Part shown: piece by piece, positions 1-12,800 of the stretch
How positions within the stretch are numbered: the first letter of the stretch is position 1
How the letters are laid out: each line of letters begins with the position of its first letter
Source of the DNA: Plectrocnemia conspersa
Lineage: Eukaryota > Arthropoda > Insecta > Trichoptera > Polycentropodidae
NCBI GenBank assembly: GCA_009617715.1
Contig: VTFK01000160.1
Location: forward strand, 310,001 to 374,000
DNA: 64,000 nucleotides
Direction: 5' to 3'
Notes under the pieces: generated by a model
The model's input: the letters and a program-made list of their open reading frames with translations, nothing else
The model's database searches: none
Told to the model about the DNA's origin: nothing
Translations under genes and position numbers: made by a program

Positions 1-1484
1 TATATTTTATATAACACGTGGTAAATTTTCAAAGGTTCATGAGTTTAGTTGTTTTATAGATATTCAGTAATCCGTCCAAGGATATCCATGTCAGTTCTTA
101 TTCGGTTTCATTTATGTCAGTGTAAATGTTTAATTTAATCTTTAAAGTAGCGGGCCGGAGATCATTGTCTCTCACTTTAATGAATATTTGTATTGACGAA
201 ACTTTTCAGATGATCCAGGCATATTCACAAAATATCTGCTTATGAAAAGTCCGAGTTTGTAACGTCGGTATTTAATATTGAAGACAATGCCTTATAATAC
301 TAATTATCTTATTTATACCCTTACACATATACGTTTATTTCGCCGTAGTATGTACTTCAATCTGGGTGGTTAAATCTCTATGATCTCGATCTCAAAACCA
401 CAATCCACGCATAATCGCAATCGTCGCGAAAGTTTCAAAGTTGTTCAGGGGCGAAAGCTCGCGGTGCTGACGCCTCGGTCATAATTCAAAATTAATGAAT
501 CGCCGCCCCTGCTAATTCGCGAAAATTAGCGATAAAGGAGCCGCTGAAAAGGGTCACGGTCAAAGTTTTCACGGGTGCGAGCCGTTATCGCTTCCACGAT
601 TATTGTTCACGGCGATAACCGGGATTATGGTGTTTTCTAAGCTGCGCGTGTACACAATTTATTATGTATGTACAAGACGCTTTAGTTAACCGCCGGACAG
701 TTGACGAGGGGCGCAGCCGCCAGTGACGGGAATCCCCCCCGCTTTGCCGCAAAGCTAATTTGGTCTATGACCCCCATAGACTGCAAATATTGTGTATATA
801 CTGGGGATAATTTATTTTGTAAGCAAAATCCCGGTGACGCGTCAAACCTTCTGTGTCCATAAAACGGATCTTGTTTGGTTCGCGAATCGTTAATTATCTC
901 GTTGTTGTCACGTTTACGGTTTCACGTGGACGCGTTTTACGAGCTTGAGCCGGCGTTAGAGGCGTAAACCGCCACTGTTATCCCAAAATACGATCTGTTC
1001 TAATTAAGTCATTTTATTTAAACTTTGCTTTTGCAGTTCGAAAGTATTTTTTTTTTGTGCAATGTAATAACAATATTATAAATATTTTTTGTGTGTACTA
1101 AATAAATAAGATAGATAATTAATGCGTGTAAAATAATGTAATAATTAAAATTAATGACTTCTTAAGAATTAATAAAAAAAATATTATTTAATTGCTTCTG
1201 TACAATAGTTATTATTAAATCATTCTTTATTAGTCTTGGCTTGCTAAAACATCTCTTACACGAAGAGCGAGAAATATTCGCAGAGCAACAATGATATTAA
1301 GATATAGCGAAGAGCTTATAGAATATCAAGTGGAGTCGCAGTTCTTATGTTTTATGTTCGTGTCAAGGCTTCAAACTTAAAACTAATCGCAATCTATTTT
1401 TGTGAATCAGATATAAATTTTTAAGAAGAGAAATAGAAAAAGAAAACAACGTCAAAAATTGTTCTCAGTTGCTCATACCAACAA
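1..1484. other. Non-coding stretch with CpG-bearing patch
   Basis: No gene is visible. Bases 400-960 are richer in GC and CpG than the surroundings. They contain the near-palindrome GCTAATTCGC/GAAAATTAGC at 511-530 (arms GCTAATT and AATTAGC), which carries two TAAT homeodomain-type cores. From about 1000 onward the sequence is plain AT-rich DNA. Confidence 0.5.
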
Positions 1485-1575
1485 TTAGACATTCTGTTTT
1501 TTTTTATTTCTCAAAAAATGAGAATTCTTATTTTTACTTCTCGATTTTCTTGAGAAATTGTTATAAATAAAACAT
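1485..1575 (-). repeat. Possible fragment of the dispersed repeat family (3' part)
   Basis: Read on the minus strand, this stretch resembles the 3' part of the repeat at 42156-42735. Shared features are an AATTCTC-like word, then an AAAATC word, then GAATTCTCATTTT and a purine-rich AATGAAAAA-like tail. The match is short and AT-rich, so homology is plausible but weak. Confidence 0.3.
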
Positions 1576-3539
1576 ATGAAATACATAGTATATAAGGTTC
1601 GGTGACGATATTCCCGGACAATCGCTCCCCCAAAGTTTCTTAAAGTATTTATATTTGTAAATACCGGCATCTAGGGCATCTAAATACCCGCCCAATACAT
1701 CACTCGGTTCTCGGTTAAATTTTTATAAAGGAGCCGGGTACCCGGTTCCAAATCAGCAAATTTTTTAATTTGGCTCATTTTTAATTTCTCGAGAAGAAGC
1801 ACTATCGAAAATTATTTGAAACAAAAGTGTAAAAAAATCTTGCTATTTATTTGGTCTGGTGTTTTATCTACATATTTTATAATATTTTCATTTTTTTGTG
1901 CAGTTTTTTTATATACATGACATGCGATTGTTTCATAGAAATAAAAAGCTTGAATCGATTACTCTTTGGTATCTTTCAAGCAACTTTGTGATTCTGCGCT
2001 TAAAAAACTTCTTCTTTTTGGGTTTTGTGAATATAGTATATGTGACAGATGGAAACACCAATTCTTGGCGCTTCTATTTAATTGTATCTTTTAATTTTTT
2101 TGGTGGATGACAGTAAACATTTAAACTAATTATTAGGTTCCTTGATTGCATCATAAAAAACATTAAAAATTGACAGAATTTTTCTGGGTGAATATGTGCT
2201 TTAAAAATGCTCTGTGATCATTTCAAATCATGGGATAAATCCCAATTAAAATTAAAATAAACATGTTATTTCTCAAATATGCATTGATTTAAAACTTAAT
2301 TTTGTTTCTTGAAGAATTATCTTTATATGAAAATTCATATTCAAGTGCTACTAAGACATTCAGATAAAAAATATTAATATTTATTATAAATAAAAAATTC
2401 CTGTATCATTTTATCTTCGGGAATTTTATATGTTTATTATTATCATTTCGCACCACAAACTCCCACATTTTTAATCAGTTATTATAAATATAAAACATTA
2501 CAATTTAAATATTCTTATTAAACATTATGTAAAAAACTAGGCATAGCCTTATAATATATTTATTAATGATGACACGTAAGCTTATTATTTTTACTTGTAT
2601 AGGTATACAAAACCAACTATTCAGACATTATATTCTTATTATATAGTACATATAGAAATGCAGGGCAGATAACTTTTATATTTAAACTTATATCAAAATA
2701 AGATTGGACATAAACATAGATTAATATCAAACAAAGACGCGTTTTATTTATACATATTTTTTATTCTTTCTATTAAGTTTACATGATATAAAAAAAATTA
2801 TCTATACAAATGTATTTAATAACCAATAAAATATTATATATTTTTCTTAATTATATAATTATATATAATTTATCTGATAATAATTCTAGACGTCACACTT
2901 ATTATTATTGTTAATTGAAAACTAAAGTTTATCATCATGGCTAATGATCTATTTATTTATATGATACGTTATAAAACAATACAAAATAAACGAACGTATA
3001 AATTTACTTATATACTATAGTACTGATAGTTTTACGGTAATTATAAATGGAAAATTATTCAGATTTACTTTAAATAAATTATTTAATAGTAAAAGCGTTT
3101 ATTTCTTTCATAAAACATAAAATAAAATAATATAATTATTATATACTACATTTATGATGCTATATGAAAATAAAAATGTATTGTATTTATATTAAGAGTT
3201 ACTGTATTAAACTCTGGTTATTATTACCAAGAAAGACATTTTTCTTACAAGGTTGTCTGGCAACTTTTAATAAGCTCAAATAGCAAAACGAAAAAAATCT
3301 TACGATCGACTTCGAATCGTCGCTCTAGGCATTTCGCGAGTTTGAAATACGCTCATAAATGAAAAAAATACTCTTAATTTATATATTATTTACAAATATT
3401 GTATATTTACTTTGAAGAGTTTTTCCTCTCTTGATTCAATCGCGTTCTAATTTTTTTCTTCCAGCCACCAGTGGCTACTTGATTAATTTTCTTTGCGGTG
3501 TATTAGTGTTTCCATAAACTTTTCAGACCTAAGATCGCT
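1576..3539. other. AT-rich non-coding stretch, nothing recognised
   Basis: Very AT-rich sequence with no supported exon, RNA gene or mobile element. A short GC palindrome CCGGGTACCCGG lies near 1734-1746. Open frames here are short and rich in Phe, Ile, Asn and Lys codons, as expected by chance. Confidence 0.5.
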
Positions 3540-3925
3540 TTTTAATATTATTAAACTATAAACATTACTTTGACTAATGAAATACGTTTATAATATAATA
3601 AAAATACATATTAACATTATTAATATATTTAATATAAAGCTCTAAAATGGTTATGCAATTTCTTAGATTGCTCTCTTCTTTTAATAATATTATATAGACA
3701 TTCTAGATTTTTAAAAGGCAAGGTATGATTTTGCCGTTGTTAATATAATTATACTATTAATATTACTTTACCTAATGAAATACATATATAAATTATCAAA
3801 AATACACAAGAACGTTTTGAATATATTTGATATAAAAGCTCCAAAATAGTTTTACAATTTTTCAGATTGATCTTAGCTTTCTAAGAATATTATATTTACA
3901 TGATGCAAGGAATGATTTTTCGGTT
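3540..3925. repeat. Diverged tandem duplication, unit about 190-199 bases
   Basis: Two direct copies lie head to tail. The first runs about 3540-3735 and the second about 3736-3925. Shared landmarks in the same order are CTAATGAAATAC (near 3575 and 3772), AATATATTT-AATATAAA, GCTCTAAAATGG / GCTCCAAAATAG (3639 and 3838) and AAGGTATGATTTT / AAGGAATGATTTT (3720 and 3907). The offset drifts between 187 and 199 bases because of small indels. The copies are old and carry no coding potential. Confidence 0.6.
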
Positions 3926-5589
3926 CTAGTATGGTTTTATGGAAAAAACAAATTTAAATTTAATATGGCCTATTAGATATAAATGAATCTGGATAAAGTA
4001 AAATATGCAGTACCAATATCTATCGATATTAAAAAGGCTTTACGATTTATACAAAAAAAAACTAGCCGTTCTATGATTTTACACTAATTAACTGATGTGA
4101 CATAAATACAAGATATTTGTAATAAATATTTTGGTTTTCTACAAAGATATTATAAATAGATAATAGTGAGCCTATTTTTTTAAATACGGAAAAATCAAAT
4201 TGTATCAAAAATGTAAAAATCAAAGTATATCATTAGATAATTGCTATGCTATGTTTTACAGGGATTTTTCTTATCTCTCTGGTGCCAAAAAGCTTACTAC
4301 AACTTAATCGAAAACCCTGGTTTCCTTTTGAGATTTTCCGTTGGTTGGTATTTTTTCTTGGGGATAGGTAACAGACCGCGTGCCGTAGTTTGGCAAGCGC
4401 TGCGTTATATATCAATTTCGGCAGCACCGCGTTGCACACGAAAATTAAACCGTCTGGAATTTCTCATCACGTACAAATCGGGCGGGTTTTTCAGGAATAT
4501 CTCCGAAGATAATAAAAATTCGGACGCTGACCAACGCTATCGGCGAAGCTCGTCCCACATACGAATTGCACCACGTATGAACATTTTAGGAATAGTGAAT
4601 CAGGATTATTGTGTTGGCCCCTTCTTTGTGCCGGATGGTCAGATGAAATCTATTGGACGTTAAAGCAGGATATATTCCTGTCTCGTCTTGCACGTTTTTA
4701 TATCCATTTAAATTTATACATATTATATGTATATTTAATGGTTCGTGAGTATAGATATTACTTGAAAAAACGGATTTCATCTGGTGTCACTCATCACACA
4801 CACAGCTCTCGTATTATTTTATATATCTCTGTTATCTAAGGATTTATATTTTCAAAGCTATTCTTGTACCAAATCTCGTATACTGCTTGCCATAAAGTGT
4901 ACAAAGGACAGTCAAATAAACTCATGGCACAACGAGAAATAATCCATAAAAATACAGTAAAAAATCTTCTCTGGTTGAATACTGTTTCGAAGAAGACTAT
5001 AAAATTGATTTCGGCTAACATGCAAATCCGTTTGTAAGCACGTAAAGAAACGCGTTTAAAATATAAATATATATTTTATAGGTACATATATATTAAAAAT
5101 TAACCGGAGGTTGAAGATATCATTCGAGAATGTTTTTAATGAACTCGGATGCGTCCACGCAACTAAGTCTAAGTCCCTTCAGAGCTAATTTAACGCTTTT
5201 GCGATTTTGTGACACATAATGGTTTCGACGTAGCTCCGCAAGCTAATAATAGTAATTTGAGACTGGATGCTACGCCGAGACAGTAATAGTTAAAATAACA
5301 CGCCTTTCATGAGCAGAATTACTGTATACGTATAAATTTGTGGGAATATAAAAAATATATAACAGTTTACTGTGAACTTGAAAATACCATAGATACACAA
5401 ATAATTATTTTCACTTAGATTTCACAATGTTATTAGTAATCGCGTATCTTTTTTCTCGTGATTTTTAATCCAATATATAATATTTTAAAAGTATCACATA
5501 CAATATTATTATTTTCATATACAAGTAATTACATAAAACGTGTTATAATCACTTCCCATGTTTAATTTGTATAATGAAACCCCTAAGCA
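3926..5589. other. Non-coding stretch with a GC-richer patch
   Basis: Bases 4260-4680 are GC-richer and hold overlapping open frames on both strands, the longest 140 codons on +. No domain is recognisable, and open frames on both strands over the same patch argue for chance. A fair 3' splice-like word TATGTTTTACAG ends at about 4260 but has no convincing partner. The rest is AT-rich. Confidence 0.45.
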
Positions 5590-5945
5590 CATTATAAAAC
5601 GACTCGTTAATTCGTACTATTCCATTATAACAAATAGCGCATTTAAAAGCAGCCCGTACAATAATCGTTTTGCGTAATTCCAAATTTACATAAAAAAAGG
5701 ATCACGTGCATGAAAATGTTATCGCATTTTTAACGAACCGTTTTATATTGTGCTTAGAGGTACTTTTTCATTTATGTTTCACTGTATAATTATTTACAAA
5801 AAGTTTAGTATTTATAAAAGTACGCCATTAAGATGTTCGTTTTGCGTGATTCGTAACTTTTACATGAAACGAATCATATGCATGAAAATTTCATAGCAGT
5901 CTTAGTGAAACATTTTATTTTGCATTTTTACTAAAAAATCCTGTT
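5590..5945. repeat. Diverged tandem duplication, unit about 171 bases
   Basis: Two direct copies are recognised by TCGTTTTGCGTRATTC at 5665 and 5837, TTTACATRAAA a few bases later, and TGCATGAAAAT at 5708 and 5879. The spacing of 171-172 bases holds across all landmarks. Similarity fades at the outer edges, so the unit limits are approximate. No coding content is seen. Confidence 0.6.
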
Positions 5946-7374
5946 GAGAAATAACTAATAAAAATACTAAAATCATTATGTGGTTTTACATATAACTACA
6001 TAATCTTTTACAATATATTGTAAGCATTGAGTAGTGAAATAAATAGAGAGGACGACGCATACTAAAAATTTGTGCAAAAAAAATCTAATCTCTCGCTCAG
6101 TCATCTCGCTGCGTGCGCCTGCGCGGTCGGCAGTGTTCGTAATGCGCATTAGACTAGGGCTGCGCATTCCATACTTCGCATTTATATTTAATATCAAATT
6201 AAATATAAATGATAAAAATAATATTTTATTAGTAAATATTTTTGTCACGTATAAGCTTAGTAATATTATATTATTATACAACCATTTAAATTTCCAATCA
6301 TACTTATACAGTTAGTAAATATATTTTTATTTAAAACTACTCTCAATGTATTGGATATCCTATTTTGTAATTTTTGCATAATTTTCTTATCTGATTCATT
6401 AAGCATGTATCATATTGTTGCACAATAATCAAAATGTGACAATTTAATATAAATTAAATGAGACACATTATCGATTAACTTGGTTCTACTTTTTTATCTT
6501 TACTGTGCTTGTTTGATTTGTTTCAAGCACAAGTTAAACCTCAAACGTTTAGAAGTCTTTACAAAAGTCGAGTGGTTGAATGCTTGTCTCAAAAGTCGAA
6601 AGGTGCTCACAGAAATATAGAGAGGAATCAGAAGCAATACTACAAAGTCTCATCTAGCTTATAAATCGATGTTTCGTAAAAAATCAAGTAAATATCAAAT
6701 GTGACAGAAAATGAGGTCATCGATTAAATATCGTTAACGTTTACGTGGTTTATGTTTTGGTTAAACTTAACCGTGCCACCGCCACCTTTTGACAGCGGCA
6801 TAGCCGTCATATGTTCAGTTGAGAGTAAGAGAGATATAATTAAATGTGTACGTTTATTATTAAATGAAAATGGCGACGGTGTCTCGTGCATTTTCATTCA
6901 CAGCGCGTGAAACGTGATCGTTGAAAGCTTTAGACAATGTCTGGATGTGTGTATATGTTTATATAAAAGCTCATAAAGCCCTTGCAGCGTCTCGTTAAGC
7001 GTCGACAAATTTTAATTGCATCTTTTATACTCGGGCGACGAAGGCCTGTAAATGCAATTTTGCCTTAAAAAATAATATATGCGAAAATATAATATATTAT
7101 GAATACTAAAAAAATATTCGCTAAAAAAAAGAATATATTAAATAAATGTAATTATATTCAAATCCATTTTATAACCTAGATTAAAATGGAGATAATCAAA
7201 CTTCATGAATTTAAAGTCTTTGATTTTAATATATCCTTTGTTATGTAAGTAATGTTTAGCGACATAAAGTAATTTTGATTTAATTTAAATTTAATCTTTT
7301 TAATGATATGTGAAGGCATTTAAAAAATCTTAAATTAAAAATATTATGTTATTTGATATTTAGGGGTTTGAGGC
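5946..7374. other. Non-coding stretch
   Basis: There is no supported gene. Short CpG-bearing patches lie at 6085-6180 and 6720-7050 in otherwise AT-rich DNA. The 60-100 codon open frames around 6000-6315 overlap on opposite strands and look like chance. Confidence 0.45.
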
Positions 7375-7422
7375 CAAATGGCAACTTTACAGCATAAATA
7401 TAAGCTGTGAAGTTGCCATTTG
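7375..7422. repeat. Short hairpin, 19-bp arms, related to the adjacent palindromic element
   Basis: Arms 7375-7393 and 7404-7422 are complementary over 19 bases with one mismatch (T7388 with G7409, a wobble pair in RNA), around a 10-base loop. The arm core CAAATGGCAACTTTACAGC resembles the inner arm of the element that begins 22 bases downstream (CAAATGTAACTTTACTGC, near 7483-7500). It may be an internally deleted relative of that element. At under 50 bases it is shorter than a usual animal pre-microRNA. Confidence 0.6.
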
Positions 7423-7443
7423 TATATTATAAACATATATTAA

Positions 7444-7657
7444 TTAACAAGTCTAGTTAGTAAAACTATATTCATACTATTGCAAATGTAACTTTACTGC
7501 TGTTAAAACCCAAACTGAACCTAAATGAATTAATCTAATTTAGGTTCAAAAACTATGATTAGTTTTAGAACTTTCATTTGGTTAGATTTCGGTTTGAAAA
7601 GCAGTAAAGTTATATTTGCAATAGTATGTATATTATTTTACTAACTAGGCTTGTTAA
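7444..7657. mobile_element. Palindromic non-autonomous DNA transposon (MITE) flanked by TTAA
   Basis: The left arm starts CAAGTCTAGTTAGTAAAA just after TTAA (7444-7447). The right arm, read in reverse complement, starts CAAGCCTAGTTAGTAAAA and abuts TTAA (7654-7657). The arms match strongly for about 55 bases, to the AACTTTACTGC word, and weakly further inward, so nearly the whole 206-base element folds back on itself. No transposase is encoded. TTAA at both ends is the target site used by piggyBac-type transposases, which suggests that class. However, the termini do not begin with the CCC common in piggyBac ends, so the class assignment is an inference. Confidence 0.75.
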
Positions 7658-9224
7658 AATGTATCAAACAATTAATTTATAATTCCACTAGTCAATATCA
7701 GTGAAATAGTATTTATGCGCGAATGATCTGATACGTTCGGAACATTCATTGATTCTAGACAGTAAAATATGCTAGCGATCATTTTTAGGCTATAAATTGA
7801 TTATGTGATCAATTGACGCGGCGGTAAACTACTAGTAATTAATTGCTGGTGGTGAATTGCGGGCGATAAACTTTTCTAGACTCAGTAATAACATGTTGAT
7901 GTTAATAATAGTATATGTAGTTTAACACATTCAGGCCTTAAATTATATATTTGCTTTCTATAGAAAAGTACAGTACGCATACACTAGCTGGTTCTAAATT
8001 TTATAGTAGTCACCGGTTTAATGCTGGTGTATTTATTTGAAAAACAAAAGAAACTGGTCTGATAAATATTATATCTTATTTCTAACAAAAATGTCACGTG
8101 CTTGACTCTGTGTCGTTATATATCTAGACAAATACGATTTTTTTAAATAAATAAAAACATACCACAAGTTCAGTTTACAGCTTTACATTTGGATCTGGTT
8201 GTTTATTATTTATATTATATTTTAATAATGTTCAGTATATCTCATTTTTTTATCTTTGAAACTAAAAATCTACTTTTACGTATTTTAAGCATTTATCATA
8301 CCACTGACTACTTTTAAACGCGCCATGCAGCAGTCTTTCGTCCACAAGTGTCCTATAGCAGCATTCGCAACTGAATTAAGACGTGAATTAGCTCTAAGCT
8401 AATTTTCTTTCACGTTAGCAAGCGGATAATCGCGTTGTTACAGTGTTCGGTCGTACTTCTGCTTGAGCACTAAAAGCACTATACCGGCGCGCTGAATTCA
8501 CGGAGCGGCAAGAAAAAATTCAATTGAATCTTTTATTGTATCAAGTGCATTCGTGACTAGCATTTGTACTTGTTCCGGAATGGCCTTATGGATTGCACGC
8601 CTTCGCGGAATGCACTTGTGCATACTCTTACGGAACAAATGGTATTTTGAGTCCCGTTCGAAAATGGTACATAGAAAATTCTATTACAACAACAACAACG
8701 TTTACGTTATAACGGCTCCATTTACATCTAAAGTATTCGTTGCTGCACGGGGATAATAATTACATAATTTAAAAAGATCGCACTGTATAGTAAGATTCGT
8801 TAAGATTGCTTTTACAATATATTCTTATATATTATACAAATAATTAAAATAGAGTTGTGTTTAACGTGTACTTTAAAGTAGCATATTGAACTCGAATTCT
8901 TTAGAAAGCACCGATAATTAATAATTATCACTCTCCAGCATTAGTTTTTGTTCATTTGTATTACAATTTTTTTTGTTGTACAATAAAAATATCATTTTTT
9001 AAATATTTTTAAATGATGATCTTAAATCTTTTTTATTATATGTGCTATAATAATACACTATTTTAATAATCTTAGTATTATTAAATATAAAATAATTTTA
9101 TTATTAAAAGTTAAGAAAACAATTTCTTTGAATTAATAATCATTAAAGTTGTACTAAAAACATTTAATAATGAATTGAACTTTATTACTGATAAACTTAC
9201 TTTGAAAATAAATGTTAAATTACT
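7658..9224. other. Non-coding stretch
   Basis: A GC-richer patch at 8320-8650 contains an imperfect hairpin near 8380-8418 (ATTAGCT / AGCTAAT with flanking ACGTGA / TCACGT). No exon, RNA gene or transposon is recognised. Confidence 0.45.
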
Positions 9225-9400
9225 TTTGAATAGGCATTCTGGTTTCTTGACGTTTACTGAAAATGCTCATTTTCAACTAGATTTTCTCTAGAATTCTTGA
9301 AAAATTTCAATTGATAAAAAAATATATATAATATATAGTATGTGATTAAAATAATATATTATATTATTGTAGATATCTTTATATTATAGACGAATAGTGA
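9225..9400 (-). repeat. Partial copy of the dispersed repeat family
   Basis: In reverse complement this reads CTACAATAATATAAT, then AATCACATACTATATATTA, TTTTTTTATCAATT, AATTCTAGAGAAAATC and GAAAATGAGCATTTTC. The same words occur in the same order in the 3' half of the copies at 24611-25190 and 42156-42735. Only that 3' half is present. Confidence 0.5.
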
Positions 9401-12099
9401 ATATATTATTTTATTGTAGATATATTTATGTTATGGATGATCCTTGAAGAGATCATTCATACATCACTAAGATGATAAAAATATGTAAAAAAAATACTGC
9501 ATACATATATTATATATATATAAATAAAGTATTTGTAGAATTTAATTAATGTATTATTTAACATAATTCTCGCTGCGTTTCGTCTGGACTATAAATCAAC
9601 CTTACTGATATAGTGCTTCTGAAAATGACATACAGCATATACACATATTATGTTATACATCACCCTGAGATAGATTAATGAGGGGTTAAGGCGAGAGTGA
9701 ATGATAGTGTTTATATATTATAATGTATGAAGTTTAATGGTATAACTTTTTAGATACTTTCCAAAATCTGATATTCTCAGTTCGGCCGCAGAATAAGTTA
9801 TTCGAAGAGGTTCGATTCGCGTCCAGATTTATAATCCGACAAAGTATTTTGCGGTCTCAAAGTTTCACCACTCCGAAAGTATATTTACTTTTTTTTGAGA
9901 TCTATTCGCCAGACACGTACGCGTGTCGCCCCTGAATGAAATTTCTCTCATATCTATAGTTTATATTATATCATATACATATAGATGTATATATACCATT
10001 GGATAAAATTATTGTCACTGTATCCACAGAACACTTCGTCAATACAGAATCTCATCATCAGACATAAAGGCTATGCACACATCTGAAAATCCTCTTTATA
10101 GGCATTTAAGGCTTTAATGCTGGTGTTTAACGCGGTGGATTTGCGAATGCACACGTCCGTTTATGGTTGTTTAACGGTTGAATTATACTTTAGTTTTCGT
10201 TCGCAAATATGACGCTCAAAACTAGAGTCCTCACATTCGCGCCACTTCCTATCTTTACGGCGCCATAAACTATGATATTTGGCATAAAATTGTAGTTTGC
10301 ACACCGGCGTTAAATTCTGACAATACATAATTTAACCGTGAATTTTATGTACACACATATCAGTCATGGTGCGTTTATATAAGCTGTAGAAGCACCGCTT
10401 CTCCGATATAATTTATTAAATTAATTTAATTACTTTAACGCCTGATATTGTCCAATAGGGTACGCACTAAAAAAAAGTAAGCGATAATGCGTGAAAACTA
10501 TCGATTTATTTTAATATTTTTATATAAAGTTAATCAACAATAGACAAACATATTTTACGCAAGGCTCACCCATATTACAATGTTATGCATATTTCATGAA
10601 AAGAAGGTGTTATTAAATAATTTGAATCACACTGTATTATTTATAGAGATGTCTGCGTCGGTAACGGTCTTAGTAATGACGAATGAAAAATATTTACCTC
10701 ATTCCAAGAGAAAGTTTTCTTCGGTCAACGCCGGGAGTTTTCCTGTTTTTCTCCGTTCATAACATCAAGTTTTAGTAGGCACTTATCCGTAAATTACGGC
10801 TGCTAATTTTTTCGCCGTTCTCCTAAGACTGTATGAATTTTCTTGGATTTCTCTTTATTTTGACTTGCAATAAAAATGAATTATGTTATTTTTTCGTATG
10901 ATTGTTATTATTCTGTCATTCGCCGGACAGAAATAATTAAATCGACCGTGCCCGTCTATTCCTTGGAGCATTTCGTTCAATTACGGCTCGGATCTAATTA
11001 AACGAGCGACGAGAGTCCTTGTTTTGATTAAAAATTCTGTGGAAGATTACACTATTTCAATGTGACAAAGTGGTGCAGTAAAAAAAAAGTAACGAGGACG
11101 CATATGGGAAAAAGTTTTATAATAAAAATATATATAGCTACATTTGCCTTCATTTTCTTCGCACAATGCGAGCAGAAAGTATTGAAAAGTAGACATTTCG
11201 TCATACGGGTCTAATGGAAAAAGTAAATATTAATAACTGATGGGTCGAAGCGAAGACGCAAGAGTGCTTACTCAGAAAATTTCTTTGGTGTCTATAACGG
11301 CTTTTTTTGAAAAAAAAAGTTTTGCAGTATTTTCCCCACATGAAATTTCATCAATGTTTTATTCTTTTAAGCAAAAATTTATTAACGTAGGTTTAGTGTT
11401 ATTTAAATAAATATAATAATATGAATTGGTTAATTTTATACAAAAGCAAGGTTAGGGGTATATAGTGGTGTTTTATTTAATATAAAATTAAATATTTAAA
11501 TTTTTTTTACTTTTTTGCTACATAAGTTTGCGCGTTTTTATTCTAAAAAATTCTTATATTTCCAGTGGTTTTGATTGTATCTCATAAACGATTGTATCAA
11601 TATATTATATTTTAACAAATGACACACATGCTTATGGCAACATTTAGAGTAACAAAATGCACCCCCCAAATGACGTCTCTGCGTTTCGAAATGAATGAAT
11701 ACGAAAATTCATCACGAACTTAAACAGTGACGAAATTTGAGAAAATATGACGCACTTTTTCCAAGATCCATATTCATAAAGAATGAACCATTGTAGGTTT
11801 TACCGAAAGTGCACTTTCGCTATTGACTAATTTTACGTAGTCATATTAAATACCGGCAAAACGACCGTTTCAATTCTACATTTTTTCCATGTTTTAGGCA
11901 TTAGAGAAAAAAACAAATATTTTATTTTATTTAAAAAACGGTTCATATAACAAGACTAAAAATAATTTAAAGAAAAGATTATGCAAATTATTGATACAAA
12001 CACGATCTATACTACTATTTGGGAGCTCAAATAACGTACATAGAATAAACATTGGCAGACTGAATAGGGCTGATCACGTGAAACACAGCTATTGTATAG
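9401..12099. other. Non-coding stretch
   Basis: AT-rich DNA with mixed patches at 9780-9930, 10080-10360 and 10900-11010. Around 10130-10340 there are weak inverted similarities (TTTAACGCGGTG against the complement of CACCGGCGTTAAA; TTTAACGGTTGAATTATA against TATAATTTAACCGTGAA types of words). These may mark a very old inverted-repeat element, but the match is too poor to call. Confidence 0.4.
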
Positions 12100-12800
12100 T
12101 TATAGAGAAATAGATTATAAAGGATATGCCGGAGTGAGATGCTTCCTTACTTGGAACCCATTATAATATAATAACTGGTAACAAGACCACATATATCCCT
12201 CAGGCGTCATGAGATAAAGGCATTATCATACACCATTGCATCCATCCAAGTTTCGATGGCGAAACGTTGCACTCCGCCGCAGCATGATCATATTCGCAAA
12301 AGTTTCCCCTTTTGAGATTGGCAACGCGTATCCGTCTAGTGGCATTATATAGTTTCTCACGCTACCGCCAAAGACGAAAGTCAGGCAACATTTGCGAGAA
12401 TTCCCCCGCCGAAATTCGACTGATACACTGTGTTAGGAATCGTACCGAATGACTGCGAACCGAACCTAGAAACAGTCTCCAGTGGGGGCGTGTACCGCGT
12501 CCGCGTCTTCGGAATGACTTTAACCAGGTTATACGACCCACTCGAGTTGGTGGAAATATAATAGTTTTCTGCGCGAAGAATATGCTTCCAGATACACATA
12601 TGTATGTATGGTTATTCCCCGGCGGGCATGCTCTTTTGTGCCACCGTGTCGCCGGTTTTCCATACAAGCGCACTCGGTTTACATGCGAATGTGTATCTAT
12701 TATATAAGTGTTTTCGTTCGGATTGAGATGGACTCGAGACGTTTGCCAAGTCGATGAAGTATTTTATGGCTATGCTTGATATTGGTTCAAACATCACTAT
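12100..12800. other. CpG-bearing GC-richer patch
   Basis: This is one of the clearer islands in the window. Several overlapping open frames of 60-103 codons occur on the minus strand in different frames, none with a recognisable domain, start context or splice partner. It is a candidate conserved non-coding or regulatory block by composition only. Confidence 0.35.

Noticed and set aside
4241..4663. 140-codon + frame
   Set aside because: No domain, no splice support and an opposed frame over part of the same patch. GC-richer sequence lengthens chance frames.
9806..9820. GGTTCGATTCGCGTC, resembling a tRNA B box
   Set aside because: The bases around it do not form an acceptor stem or anticodon arm, and no A box is suitably placed.
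10066..10380. Weak inverted similarities suggesting a further MITE
   Set aside because: Only a few short words match and the arms cannot be aligned continuously.
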